NCBI RefSeq assembly: GCF_001949145.1
Contig: NW_019091645.1
Span: forward strand, 142,739 to 206,738
Reading direction: 5' to 3'
DNA from: Acanthaster planci
Lineage: Eukaryota; Echinodermata; Asteroidea; Valvatida; Acanthasteridae
Length of the DNA stretch: 64,000 nucleotides
Shown: one piece after another, positions 1-10,902 of the stretch
How positions within the stretch are numbered: position 1 is the stretch's first letter
Layout: each line of letters begins with the position of its first letter
Program-made: the position numbers and the translations under genes
Notes under the pieces: model-generated
Databases searched by the model: none
Seen by the model: only the letters and a program-made list of their open reading frames with translations
Told to the model about the DNA's origin: nothing

Positions 1-404
1 TGCAAACGTTCGATTAAGGTGGCATCAGACTGTTTTATACTTCCGTGCGTTCCAAGCCTCCCTTTCAATAATTTTCAGAATCTGGCAACGTTCAATTCTA
101 TGTGTTCATTCATGAATTTGAAATTATGACCTTTTTTCATCAATTTCACTTATTTCTTCATTTTTCTTTGTTTCTTCATACTCTCAACATTCAAATATAA
201 ACAGTTAACCTGGCTTTCAAATTCAATATGACCGCCCCTGTGAATAAAGTCTATAGCAAAAGCGTGTGAGTTTCCACAGGTGTCACATGGAGTTCATAGT
301 GCGACTTGATTTGTGATTTGTAAATTGACTGATGCAGGTTGCCATGGATACAAATTGGCTTATGCAACTATAACTGTCCAACACTGATATTAATTCAATG
401 TATG

Positions 405-806
405 CTAATGTGAGCCATTTACAGGCGTATGTACCCATTGAAAAAACAATGGAAATACTTCAAGTCTTACATTTCTCTGAGATTTCACTGCATGTCTAAG
501 GATTTTCCCCTCAGCTTTGTACCCAGAAGCATTTTTGATGAGCAGAACGTCCTGTCGTGACCGAAACTGACTAAAGAATTCCCGCATGCCATGGTCTCCA
601 GTGCAGTACCGCCCTTTCATAGTCACAATACCGTAACATCTGTTCATGTATGTATCTCGCTGCAGCAAGTTAGCTAAAACTAGTTCAACTCGCTGCATAT
701 TAAGACTCAGTCTGGACACCAGACCCAATGATTCCGAAACTCTTCTTATCAAGGGAACTGTATCACCCATCGTCCACGTGACCAACACTCTAACAGATTT
801 CCGCAA
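405..806 (-). CDS. weak hypothetical open frame, 133 codons
   Basis: This is an uninterrupted minus-strand frame with an ATG start, long for this AT-rich sequence. The protein is basic and has no signal peptide, membrane segment or motif that I recognise. No partner exons or paralogous copy are visible. It could be one exon of a gene extending past the window edge or a chance frame; I lean to chance. Confidence 0.15.
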   Translation of the reverse strand: MRKSVRVLVTWTMGDTVPLIRRVSESLGLVSRLSLNMQRVELVLANLLQRDTYMNRCYGIVTMKGRYCTGDHGMREFFSQFRSRQDVLLIKNASGYKAEGKILRHAVKSQRNVRLEVFPLFFQWVHTPVNGSH

Positions 807-1649
807 ATAGACGAACTATTCTGAACGTACCCTGTACATATTCGATTCAGTTTAACGTCAACACTTTTTCCTCAAAATATTAAAAATTTGTTACAAAGAT
901 TAAATTGCTACCCAAATGAAAAGGAAGAGAAAAAATACCATTTGCATGGTATTGTTAATGTTCGGGCATTTCCGGCCGCTTCTGTGCCAAGAATTTTGTG
1001 AACTGTCCGGGTTATATCGGTCGGAGTACTCCATCCACTACAAAGTACATTTAGGGTCAAAAATTGGAACATGCTTTTGTTAAATTGATTGCATTTTAGT
1101 TTGAATTTAATGTGTTTTAATGTGTAAAAAATAGAAGTTTACTATTGCCTAAAAAACCAACACCCCCCAATTTTGACTGTAATGTTTGCTCTAGCACAAT
1201 GAATATTGTATAGATAAATATTTATTAACATCACGCTTTTAAATACATTAATGTAACAATCTGAGGGGTAGCTTTTGAGTTGTACACCAAACTGCATTGC
1301 CTTGTGAAAATAAACGAAAGTTAATTTTACCGTTTAACCAAAACAATTTTAGCTGTTTCCGCTACCAGCCAGAACAGCTTTATTATTAATATTATTAGAG
1401 AATTCAGACTAATTTTTCCTTTTTGTTCGATTACAAATATACTCAATAGTCAAAATATCAAATAACATATCATGAAAGGTTTTTAGCTTGAGTGTAGATC
1501 AGCTGACATGAACTTAAAGGAGCAGTTTTTCTGCACATGCATATTTAACCCATTTACTTTGTACATGTTTCCATAGCTTATATTTTGTAGTTTGCTGTGT
1601 CCTATGAACAATAGGCCTTGCACAGAAAGAACAATATTTTTTCTACATT

Positions 1650-2235
1650 GAAGGCGCATCCTTCAACGCATGATATATTCTAAATTACATGTCCCATTGG
1701 GTTGAAATTTGGTGGATAACCTCAAAGGGAAGTACTACTGACATAAAGTGACCTGATGTAATGATAGCATCATCAGTGGACAAGTCACGTGACTTTAAAG
1801 GGGCACCCTTCGAAGCCTTGTATCTTATGAAATTCATGTCCAATTGGGTTTAAAACCTTGCAGAAATGAAACGGAAGGGTTGTAGTCAAAAATGGACACC
1901 AAAAGATGATGATGCAATCAGCTGACAAGTCATGTGATATTCAAAGGGCACTCTTTGTAGCCCTTTATCTCCTGAATTGTATGTCCGATTGGTTCAAACC
2001 TTGCTGGTATCTTGAAAGGGTAGGGATTTAGAGAAATATTGGCCTTTTGTGGTGATGACATCATGAGGGACACGTCACGTTACATCAATTAAAGGTGCGC
2101 TCTTAAAGGCACTATATTTGTTGACGTACATGTTTGATTGGGTTGAAACTTGGTAGAAAGTTAGAAAAGGAATTGTAGATGTCAATATTATGGTGACGTC
2201 ATCAGATGATAATTAAACCCTCACTGAGGTTACGA
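1650..2235 (+). repeat. degenerate ~147-bp tandem repeat, about four units
   Basis: Units begin near 1650, 1800, 1946 and 2094. Each has the same order of marks: a GGGCACYCTT-like start, then GTCCRATTGGGTTKAAA about 40 bp in, an AAAGGG block, a GATGACATCATS block, and GACAAGTCACGTGAC near the end. Divergence between units is high, so this is an old satellite or amplified element. Confidence 0.65.
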
Positions 2236-2322
2236 TGGTTGATATGACAGGACAATATGATGGTTACGTGATCAGATGATAATTAAACCCTAGTGAGGTT
2301 ATCATGGTCGATGTGACAGGAT
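2183..2322 (+). repeat. 70-bp direct duplication
   Basis: Two adjacent 70-bp copies share ATCAGATGATAATTAAACCC (at 2201 and 2271) followed by a GAGGTTAYSATGGTYGATRTGACAGGA-like block. It continues from the last 147-bp unit and looks like a later, more local duplication. Confidence 0.75.
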
Positions 2323-3136
2323 TAACTATGCCTACAGGTTTGATTTTTTTTCTATATTTTGTCCCATCATCACTTTTATGAAATATTTATATCACAGTCA
2401 TGAGCAAAGACTGCTTATCTGAAAGCCAAAAGAGCGCGTTTGTCTGCTGACAAACGTATCTCTAGTTTGTCTCTTTTTTAATGCCTGTACGTTCTAGTTA
2501 TGAATGGTATCAAATCATACTATTTATGTACTTCAAGTGTGAATAGCTGCAGTGTGGGATGCTTGGTAACAACGATGTGTCGTGTGGCTTGTTCACCACC
2601 AGCGCTCACGCATTGTACATATTTCCAGGCGTATGATACATAACCGTATATGACAACACGTTCCTTGNCAGCAGACTGTATTCATGTCCCGGCTTGGATC
2701 AAAAGTGAGGTGAAGTTTTATTTTCATGACCAGAGAGTAAATATACCGGTGATGGCGAGAAAATAATTTTTTTGTTACAAGTTAATGCCAGTTTACATTG
2801 AGAATAATTTAGAATTTGTGTAAACTAACATCTCATCGTTTGAAGCCACATTTTAACAAACTGAAAGAGAGGCTCGGTACCCAAATTGTCTGGCACCACC
2901 CCTTCTTACATGTCACTTTTATGACAGATTCGAACATGCACAACAGAAAACAGCCTCCTGTGAATAAGGTCTCTTTCGCCCTTGGTCAAAGAAGGTCATC
3001 AATTACACAACTGCTTGGGATACACGACGCATGTTCCTTTGGGAAAATGGTTTTCTTTCAGTCTCAAGAGGGGAGTGGTCTTCAAGTATTATGAAAGCTG
3101 CATGTGTTAAAATGTCGGACTTTCCTTTGAAACCCC

Positions 3137-4205
3137 CTTAAAGCAACAATAGACCTACAACATAATGACGTAATACAGTGTTTACCGCGCTGCATTGTGG
3201 GGATGTTGCAGGAACGCGTTGACGTGACACGTTAAGTGTGTAGGCTAACGTATACTGTATGGCGTGTGTATTGGCCTGACACGAAAAAAATATAAAAATA
3301 AAAACAAATTCCCAATTATCGTCCGAAATGGTCCATGTGAACTGCTGTGTTACGTTGTATTTATCAAGCACTTAACGAACGCCAGAGCTACGTTTTTTCA
3401 CTTCCAATGGACCGCAAAAGGCGACAGATTTGGATAAGTTAATTCCGTGAGAAATAAGGCCATCAAAGTGAAGTCCAAGTGGACCTCTGTATGCAGCAGT
3501 CTACATTTTGTAGGCGGAGACAAAACTTACGAGTTACCGGATCCAACGATTTTCCCGGCAAAATGAACAACGAAGAAGCTTTCCTGCTTCTGCAAACCTA
3601 AACCCACTGCCAATCTTGCAGCCAAAACAAGCTTCAAGTTCGAGTTCAATATGCAAGCGGCGGCGAACAACTAGGACCAGTACAAAAGCGAGCTTGTCTC
3701 CCGACATGCCCGAGTGTATGCAGGTAGGCCCTATGCATGCTCGGGCTGGCATGCTAACCTCGCTAAGTTAAGTTCATCAGCGTTTACAGATGAAATGGAA
3801 AAATAGGCAAAGATTTCCATAAGAAGTCACAGTTCTCCTCTGTTGTACCAGCAAAATCGTGAGAAAGAGTTTCATGTATGAAGTCCCCAAATCATGTCTG
3901 AAGAGAAAGGCAGCTTCTTCGTTGTTCATTTTGCCGGGAAACACTGGCAACCTCCTCCTGCTCACTTGTCCACGGGAAAATTGTTGGATCCGGTACATCG
4001 TACGCGTAAGTTTTGTCTCCGCCTACAAAATGTAGACTGCATACAGAGGTTCACTTGTTGACTTTGCTTTGTTACACATAACGTTTCATGTCGAAGCGTT
4101 CCTTCAATATCCCCACCTTTCACCCACAATGCACCGCGGTAAACACTGCATTGCGTCATTTTGTTGTAGGTCTATTAGATATTCAAGTCGAGTTGTCCCT
4201 TTAAG
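3137..4205. mobile_element. ~1.07-kb foldback (long inverted repeat) element
   Basis: The left arm (3137 to about 3600) and right arm (about 3880-4205) are inverted copies. Shared blocks include AATAGACCTACAACAWAATG next to the ends, GCATTGTGGG, CTACATTTTGTAGGCGGAG, and a block containing CCCGGCAAAATGAACAACGA. Both ends read CTTAAAG inward. The arms enclose a short unpaired centre. No transposase frame is present, so this is a non-autonomous foldback or MITE-type element. Short frames inside it are shadows of the repeat. Confidence 0.8.
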
Positions 4206-4940
4206 TAGTTAAAAGTGGCGGACCGCCAAGTCACAGCATGTTAGAAATCAATGACATTGTCGATTTCTGCAACCATGTGGATTAATCTCAACTTGAAGAT
4301 TGAGCTCAAAGAAGTCGACAAGATTTGCCGGATTCACGCGCTGTATGAAGCAGCGACCAACTTCCCGTGTACACGGCTGTATTCACAGTAGTCTAGCATT
4401 GTGTAGGCCTATTCATGCTCAAAGAGGTCATTTTTGTCTCCATTTCTTTTTATTTGCAAACACCATTCCATCATGGAATCTGATATTCTTTACCAGTATT
4501 GAAAGACACCATCACCTTGTCGTATTTTGGTCAATTCTGCTGTGATGCGGTCATCTACGTTGTCATCAGAGTCATCAAGCCAGATCCAGATCCCGATCCA
4601 CTTCAAAATAAACGAAACACTGAACTGCTGGTTTGACCCGCTATTGTACACCTGCCGCATTGTTTGACCCACCATTGTACACCCGCCGCACAATGCTGCT
4701 GTGCAACGCTGGTACAGACGCGGTGTAGCGGCACACGGTCAAGGTGACAATACGCTTTCATCGTTGACGTGAACGTAAACACGGATGCCAAAGTTCAGTA
4801 TAATTCACTGCCGTTCAGTGCATGTGGTAGTCGTGTTGATTTACAACTGCGTAGGAAATGTGCCATTTAGCCAAAACTCACTGTTGACGAGGCGTGTTCC
4901 CTGGGTTACAGTCGCATAATCTGTAGAGGTATATATTACA
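4206..4940 (+). promoter_or_regulatory. upstream region of the DPP7-like gene
   Basis: No coding sequence is seen. A ~31-bp doublet built on TTTGACCCRCYATTGTACAC and CGCCGCA lies at about 4632-4692. A TATATATT string sits only a few bases before the ATG at 4941, too close to serve as a usual TATA box. A possible 3' splice site (ATCTGTAG) at 4918-4925 would allow an upstream untranslated exon. Confidence 0.3.
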
Positions 4941-6374
4941 ATGACATCTACCTCCGCAACTGTCATTTTCCTACCGTGTGTGATGCTAGTCTGTCTGAGC
5001 ATCACTGGAGGAAGCCATCATATCAAGACCGAATATTTCGACCAGATTATAGATCATTTTAACTTTGCAAGTCACGGCAACCGGACGTTCAGACAGCGCT
5101 ACATGCTGGCAGATGACAACTGGTCTATCGGCACGGGCCCCATATTCCTGTACACCGGCAACGAGGCTCCTGTGACGATCTTCGTTGATAATACAGGCTT
5201 CCTCTTCGATATCGCGCCCGAGTTCAAGGCTGTGGTCGTATTCGCCGAGCATCGTTTCTACGGGGAGAGTTTGCCTTTTGGAAGCATGTCCTTTAACAGG
5301 GAGAATCTGGGGTTATTGACCGTGGAGCAGGCCCTGGCAGATTATGCTAGCCTTATCCTTCACCTCAAAGAGGAACTACACTGTCATGACTGCAAAGTAA
5401 TAGCCTTCGGTGGAAGTTATGGCGGCATGCTGAGTGCGTACATGCGCCTCAAGTATCCCAATATAGTGGATGGAGCTGTCGCATCTAGTGCTCCTATCTA
5501 TTCGAGCGCCGGGCTGGGTTCGGAGACGTTCTTCTTTGATGACGTTACCAAGGCTTTTGGCAGCGTGCCCTCGGCACCTGACTGTGTGGGAACGGTTCGG
5601 AGGGGATTTACCAGGATGGAGGAGCTGGCTGGGCAGGGTAAGGTTGGTCTATCTGAGATATCAGCCACCTTTAAGCTCTGCAAGCCTTTGATAAACAAGG
5701 ACCGACTGCCCCATCTTCAAGGCTGGATTCGGGAAGCTTTTGCCAGCATGGCAATGGCAAACTATCCGTACAACACAAGCTTCCTGGGTGATTTACCACC
5801 ATGGCCTGTGAATGTCTCCTGCCAGGTGATGGTTGCTTCGAAACAACCTCTTCAAGGTTTGGCAGAATCGGCGATTCTCTACTACAACGGCACTCGCGGA
5901 TCCCTGGAATGTATGGATATCGACTCTCAGTATGTTGAATGCGCTGATCCTACTGGTTGCGGATCGGGGGACACAGCCAAAGCCCGTGACTGGCAAGTGT
6001 GCACGGAGGTTACCATGCCAGCGGGAACCAACGGTGTCACCGACATGTTCCCCTATCTGCCATTCACATCCAAGATGAAAGAAGACTACTGTCTCACCAA
6101 GTGGAATATCGCTCCAAGACCAAACTGGCTCAATGTCATCATGTGGGGTAAAGACATCAAAACAGCCTCCAATATCGTCTTCAGCAATGGGGCACTGGAC
6201 CCTTGGCGTGGGGGAGGGGTGCTGGATAATCCCAATCCCGGGGCCTTGGATACCGTCTTGATTTATGAAGGGGCCCACCACTTGGATCTGAGGGGTGCAA
6301 ACGCAGCAGATCCTGTTTATGTGATTCGAGCGAGACAGTTACACAGAAGGAAGATTCGCGAATGGGTAGAATAA
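4941..6374 (+). CDS. DPP7: DPP7/DPP2-like serine peptidase (family S28), single exon
   Basis: This 477-residue protein of peptidase family S28 would remove N-terminal dipeptides, with Pro or Ala preferred second, in lysosomes or vesicles, if it follows mammalian DPP7. Seen in the sequence: an N-terminal hydrophobic signal (about residues 5-22), the nucleophile motif GGSYGGML with Ser159, the acid in NGALDPW (Asp420), and the His in GAHHLDL (446 or 447). Stretches such as ADPTGCG, NVTDMFP and YTGNE fit DPP7 better than lysosomal Pro-X carboxypeptidase. Several N-x-S/T glycosylation sites are present. Length matches the family (about 490). The ATG at 4941 is chosen because the signal peptide follows at once. 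Vertebrate DPP7 has many introns; this copy has none, suggesting retroposition or intron loss. PRCP is the less likely alternative. Confidence 0.9.
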   Translation: MTSTSATVIFLPCVMLVCLSITGGSHHIKTEYFDQIIDHFNFASHGNRTFRQRYMLADDNWSIGTGPIFLYTGNEAPVTIFVDNTGFLFDIAPEFKAVVVFAEHRFYGESLPFGSMSFNRENLGLLTVEQALADYASLILHLKEELHCHDCKVIAFGGSYGGMLSAYMRLKYPNIVDGAVASSAPIYSSAGLGSETFFFDDVTKAFGSVPSAPDCVGTVRRGFTRMEELAGQGKVGLSEISATFKLCKPLINKDRLPHLQGWIREAFASMAMANYPYNTSFLGDLPPWPVNVSCQVMVASKQPLQGLAESAILYYNGTRGSLECMDIDSQYVECADPTGCGSGDTAKARDWQVCTEVTMPAGTNGVTDMFPYLPFTSKMKEDYCLTKWNIAPRPNWLNVIMWGKDIKTASNIVFSNGALDPWRGGGVLDNPNPGALDTVLIYEGAHHLDLRGANAADPVYVIRARQLHRRKIREWVE

Positions 6375-6595
6375 CATTCAACTCAGAGCACGAGGCTTTG
6401 AGTTAAAAAATCTGGAGCTTGGGAAAAAGGTTTCCCTTGATGGGCCTTGTGAATGCTTGCATAAAATGCTTTTAGTGGTTCACGGTCAGTCACCAATAAT
6501 CATTCATGCAGTCTCATGCTTTAATATCGTTTGGATCGACACCAGAATTCCCTCAGTATATTTCTCGGGATATTAAATTGAAGACAATACAGACG

Positions 6596-6742
6596 TTGCA
6601 CAATTGTGCCCCTCCAAGAGTTTGCAAAGCACTGACCAACATTATGCGCGAATTTGTCGAACCCATCCGCGTTTGGAAGGGGTCGACAGATTTCGCGCAT
6701 TGTAATTAGCTAACGCGTTGATACCCTTGCAGGGGCACTGTC
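6596..6742. mobile_element. short palindromic MITE (copy of the 20.4-kb element)
   Basis: This shares CCAAGAGTTTGCAA, ATTTGTCGA and TTTCGCGCATTGT blocks, in the same order, with the better preserved copy at 20388-20563. The ends are weakly inverted (AATTGTGCCCCTCC and GGGGCAC). It lies just beyond the DPP7-like gene. Confidence 0.65.
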
Positions 6743-6924
6743 ATGATTCTCCCGTATTATGTGAGAGAGACCAATATTTCGTTCACTGGCAGGGGAGAAA
6801 ATTTGAAGGTTTTGGCTATTGCCGCAGGAGACGTATTTAAACAGTTCTTTCTGTACTTGTCAATTATTATCCGCATAGCCATTATGTTAGTCACTACTTC
6901 CACCATGCGGAAAAGACAAGCTCA

Positions 6925-7108
6925 AGACCACATGGTAATACACGCATAGTCATGAATATGAATTATATTAAGACCACATGGTAATACACGCATAGTCATG
7001 AATATGAATTATATTGAGACTACATGGTAATACACGCATAGTCATGAATATGAATTATATTAAGACCACATGGCAATACACGCATAGTCATGAATATGAA
7101 TTATCTTC
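6925..7108 (+). repeat. 46-bp tandem repeat, four copies
   Basis: Copies start at 6925, 6971, 7017 and 7063, with an exact 46-bp period and only a few mismatches. Each contains CACATGGTAATACACGCATA and GTCATGAATATGAATTAT. A single related copy lies at about 14034-14075 ahead of the second receptor gene, and the following ~100 bp are also paralogous (AGTACTTTGTCA, CTATCG). The four-fold expansion is therefore specific to this unit. Confidence 0.9.
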
Positions 7109-7514
7109 TGTGTATATTTTTATCAGGAGTACTTTGTCAGTGCTGTAGCAATTCTTCATTAAAGTAAGTTGCAGTACAATTCATTGACGTCTATCGTGTA
7201 CAGAAATAATTGCTAAAAGTGAAATATTTGACTTGAAAGAAAATGGCATAGTATGAACCATTTAACTTTGATTATCACTTGCATGTAACTGTTTATCGTT
7301 CATATTTTCTTGATAGGATCTGAAACCCCTTGATATATGGGAATTTCATATTTAGCTCTCAGTGACTGTACCGAGCGCTGTCTTTAGAAACACAAGTGTA
7401 TCCATCTCGTGAATACTTTTATCACAATTAATATTCATACATAAACTGTAATTGCTTTAATTTATGTCATAACTGTTCAATTTCAGTGTGCATACAGGTG
7501 GATAATTACCAAAT

Positions 7515-7733
7515 CGGAAGCCTGTTAGTGCCAATTCTAACAAATTAAAGTATTATATATTGCCAAATAACGCAATAATGTTGCAAAATAACACAATAGG
7601 TTTGCAAATAACGCAATAGCTTTCCCAACTGAGGAAGTAGTTTACGTTCTTATTGCGTTATTTTGCAATATTATTGCGTTATATCTCAATAAAAATATTT
7701 TGCGGAGTTAGAATTGGCACTAACGGGCTTCCG
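7515..7733. mobile_element. MITE, 219 bp, inverted ends
   Basis: The ends are near-perfect 27-bp inverted repeats: CGGAAGCCTGTTAGTGCC at the left, and the complement of CGGAAGCCCGTTAGTGCC at the right, each extending into AATTCTAAC. The interior holds several imperfect copies of TTGCAAAATAACGCAATA on both strands. There is no coding capacity. Confidence 0.85.
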
Positions 7734-8207
7734 TATATGACTACACTGTTAGCGAAGTAAAAAAAACTTGCATAATGCAAAAGTCTTTGCTTTTTGGTAA
7801 AAGTTGCAAGAGACTAATGCAAATATCAACTTAATTGATAAACAGCATGGAGCAAAACGTTTCTAATAAATATGGCGAAATCATTTTGTGGTTTTTGAAC
7901 CGAACATATACCTTCAGTAGTTTCCCGTTTAGTGCCTCATTATATTAACGAACGTGTTTGTGTATGTCTCACTGTTCCATCACATAATTTCTGACACAGG
8001 TGAACATAATCGGATGTATTGGTGCTTTTTCCATGACACTCTAAGGGCTTTCTTTGATCTTGATATTTGTGCCTATAAAATAAAATGTCCCAGACATCCG
8101 TTAGTTTAATGTTCGTCAGTGGGCAGCATCTGTTTCTAAGAACAGAACAGATATAAAGCTTTACGTCAACCAAAACGCCCAACTGAGCAGTTAGCAACTT
8201 TGACAAA

Positions 8208-8438
8208 GCACCCAATCCGACTACCCACTGCTACTTACAAGCGAGGCCTGTACAGCTTGCAAGAACTGTGATGCTAATATTTATTCGTAAGATGCAATAC
8301 CGTAGACAAACGTATGAGTGAGGCTAGTCAGCGTCACGAAAATTTGCAAGCAGAAGGCTCGAACAAGCCTCAATTTTGCCTACTATACAGCTGCACAGGC
8401 CTCACTTATCAGTAGCAGTGTGTAGTCGGATCGGGTGC
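8208..8438. mobile_element. MITE, ~231 bp with ~45-bp terminal inverted repeats
   Basis: The left end reads GCACCCAATCCGACTAC and the right end is its complement with one change. The inverted similarity runs on through CACTGCTACT and GAGGCCTGTACAGC. The corresponding place in the third receptor unit (about 18375-18390) lacks the insert, so the element arrived after the units duplicated. Confidence 0.8.
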
Positions 8439-8543
8439 ACGAAGACTTCTTGGCTTTCAGGTTTTAGGCACCGTAACCAGCCCTCATTGTCGTTATTAAG
8501 CTGCGCATGCGCGCGGGCTGGGCAACTTATCACTCATGATGTT

Positions 8544-8580
8544 CCAGCAGAACTTTGTAAAGAAGTCATTGTTTATGCAA
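8544..8580 (+). promoter_or_regulatory. conserved upstream block, GPCR unit 1
   Basis: CCAGCAGAACTTTGTAAA followed by CATTGTTTATGCAA. The same block recurs upstream of the TATA-like box in all four receptor units, while most surrounding sequence has diverged. It resembles a Sox half-site next to a POU half-site; that reading is inference. Confidence 0.5.
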
Positions 8581-8682
8581 CAAGCTCATGAACTATTTAG
8601 TTTAGTGTGTGCGAATAATTCTAGTATTAATAGGATTTTCATAAACATGACTTAAAAATCTACAACCCAACTCACTACCACC

Positions 8683-8780
8683 ATAAAAGAACCATCCGTG
8701 CGTCGGGGTTTTGACAAATTTGGCGGCAGAGGAACTGAAACGTGCAAGTCTAAAGCTCAAAACGGCAGTGCATCAGAGGA
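8683..8780 (+). promoter_or_regulatory. core promoter and non-coding exon 1, GPCR unit 1
   Basis: A TATA-like ATAAAAGA at 8683 is followed by a conserved stretch containing TTTTGACAAATTTGG and GAGGAACTGAAACGTGC. It ends at a good donor, GAGGA|GTAAGTTCC, after 8780. The segment has no ATG. The matching acceptor is TTCTTACAG ending at 10859. The transcription start is estimated at about 8710. Confidence 0.65.
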
Positions 8781-9294
8781 GTAAGTTCCTCTCTTTGAAT
8801 TTTCCACCTGTACCGCTAATTAGCTTTGTAAATATCCCTCCAATATGATGTTTTTGTTTTTAGAATAGTTCACGGGCTGCATGCACTGAACACAAAGGTT
8901 GGAATCTGTCCTCTGCGTATTGGTTTATAAAAAAAGTAGTCGAAGAAAAATGTGCTTCCTATGCCTAGAAATGTACGTTTGTGTTCGTCGACAGTCCATT
9001 GAAAAAGCTGGTTGCATACACACGCACATGTGAATATATTTAGCACTGAAAATGAGATCTAAACTGCTTGAAGTTAAGAACTCTCACACATGTAAAGACT
9101 CCAAGACTCACTCCGTATTTGACTGTTGGAGAGTGTGACAACATCGGGTGACCATTTCTACCTTAAATAAAAAAAAATGTAAAAACAAGAAAGAGGAACT
9201 CACTGATGATGCTTTCATTGTGAAGAATTTAACCCTAATATCGCCTTTAGTGTTTGCGGCAATGTAAACTTCAACCTAATTCCCATTTGGGTCT

Positions 9295-9497
9295 ATGATG
9301 CAATACAGAATATAAACTTATAAGTGAGGCTAGTCAGCTTCACGAAACGTAACAAGCAGAAAGGTCTAACAAGCCTCACTTATAAGTTTGCCTACAGTAT
9401 TACATCTTACGATAATATATTAGCATCACAGTTAGAACATGGCTATTTTTCTGCACAGGCCTCACTTATAAGTAGCGGTGGGTAGTTAGATGGGGTG
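9295..9497. mobile_element. rearranged copy of the 8.2-kb MITE
   Basis: This shares GAGGCTAGTCAGC, CAAGCCTCACTTATAAG and the right terminus (GCACAGGCCTCACTTATAAG) with the element at 8208-8438. Part of its interior is inverted relative to that copy. It lies in the intron of GPCR unit 1. Confidence 0.65.
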
Positions 9498-10902
9498 ATT
9501 TGGGGACACTTCTCCTCGCGTGACTTGTCTGGCTCCAAGTAGGAATTGCAGGGTGATCAAGACTTTGCCATCATGAAGGGATATGGGAGTGGGCAAACAA
9601 ATCAGATTGAGTGAGCCTTTTAGCTCTGGTGAATCTCTAATGATTAAGGATGTGAGCAGAGATATTTGCAAAACCCTTTTCACAGCAAGAGCCAAATGTC
9701 TCGATGTTTGTTTGCCTAAAGGCTTAGTTGGGATGGGGTATGTTCACCTGCCGGGTAAATTGAAAATAATTGTTAACTCCCCCAATAATTCCACCTAAAA
9801 GTATTGTCTTAAGCTGACTGATTTTATGTATTAAAATGATATGTGTACTTACCAAGAAGAGTTTGTAACATGAATGACATCAGTGTTTGCTTTTCTAATC
9901 AAGAGGCCAATAGAAAACGTACACGAGTCTTCCTGTTTTCACAGTGTGTAAAGGGATGTTTACCCTGTGGTAATGTATTGAGTGCCGTGTTTGGTGTAAA
10001 ATGTGAAGTTGAAATCGCTCCGTACAATTATCAAAGTTAGAGCACAGCCTGAACGCTTCAAATTCTAACAAAAACGGCTTATTAATCACTTGTTTCGCGA
10101 CTGGACGTGCCTTGTATTTGTACAGTTCTTACAGAGGACTGCATGGATATGTGCATCTCTGATGTGACTCAAAGTGGGGAATCAGGAAGATATGAACAGC
10201 TTCAAATTTACGAACTGTGCTCGGCCTATACCACCAATTCACCACGAAGCTGCCTGCACAAGTTTCCTAAATCTGCTTTAGTTGCCTTTATAGGAGAGAT
10301 AGAAAACTCAAGGAAACCCTGGCCAATTATGACAAACTAAATTCAATTTGTGTTACTTGATACTTACGCTGGTAAGGACAGTAGCCTACATATTGCCATT
10401 CATTTCATCACAGAATCTTATAATCAATCAAACGGTTGTTTTTGTCAGTTTTCAGTGATAATTAGATGCCGTTGCAATTTCTGAGAGGTTAATGTTTTAT
10501 TCAAATGATGATAACGCGTCACACAGCTTTGAATCTGCCGAACACCCCGTCACTCGAAAATAACAAGTCAACGTTAGCTATGCAGGAGCTGTGCACGTTA
10601 TTCATTATAACAAACCGATCACTAAGGATCACTAAAAGGTTTTAGATTTGTACAAATGTAAAGTAATAACTAAGAGAGTCTGCACAAAACTTATTTGATT
10701 GAAAAATTCAACATATATTTGCTGGAGGTTTTCTTAAGAAAAAATTCGAAACTTATCGAGCAAGGCAATTTTAACTCAGATATTATGACAAGGAATTGTG
10801 TGACAATACGTGCAATGTTCCAAATTTTTTGTCATTTGAGTTTGTGTCTTTTCTTACAGGTTTCTTGCTGTCTTCACACACATTCACGTACCAAAACTAG
10901 TC

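Larger units (their letters stand above)
1..3136. other. 5' intergenic region
   Basis: I see no gene I can support here beyond one weak open frame at 405-806. The stretch is AT-rich and contains a degenerate ~147-bp tandem repeat (about 1650-2235) and a 70-bp doublet (2183-2322). One ambiguous base (n) lies near 2667. Confidence 0.5.

Noticed and set aside
5793-6281. 162-codon minus-strand frame inside the DPP7-like gene
   Set aside because: Shadow of a strongly supported plus-strand coding exon; no motif of its own.
6925-7108. Regularly spaced repeats resembling a CRISPR array
   Set aside because: Direct head-to-tail copies with no unique spacers, in a eukaryotic genome.
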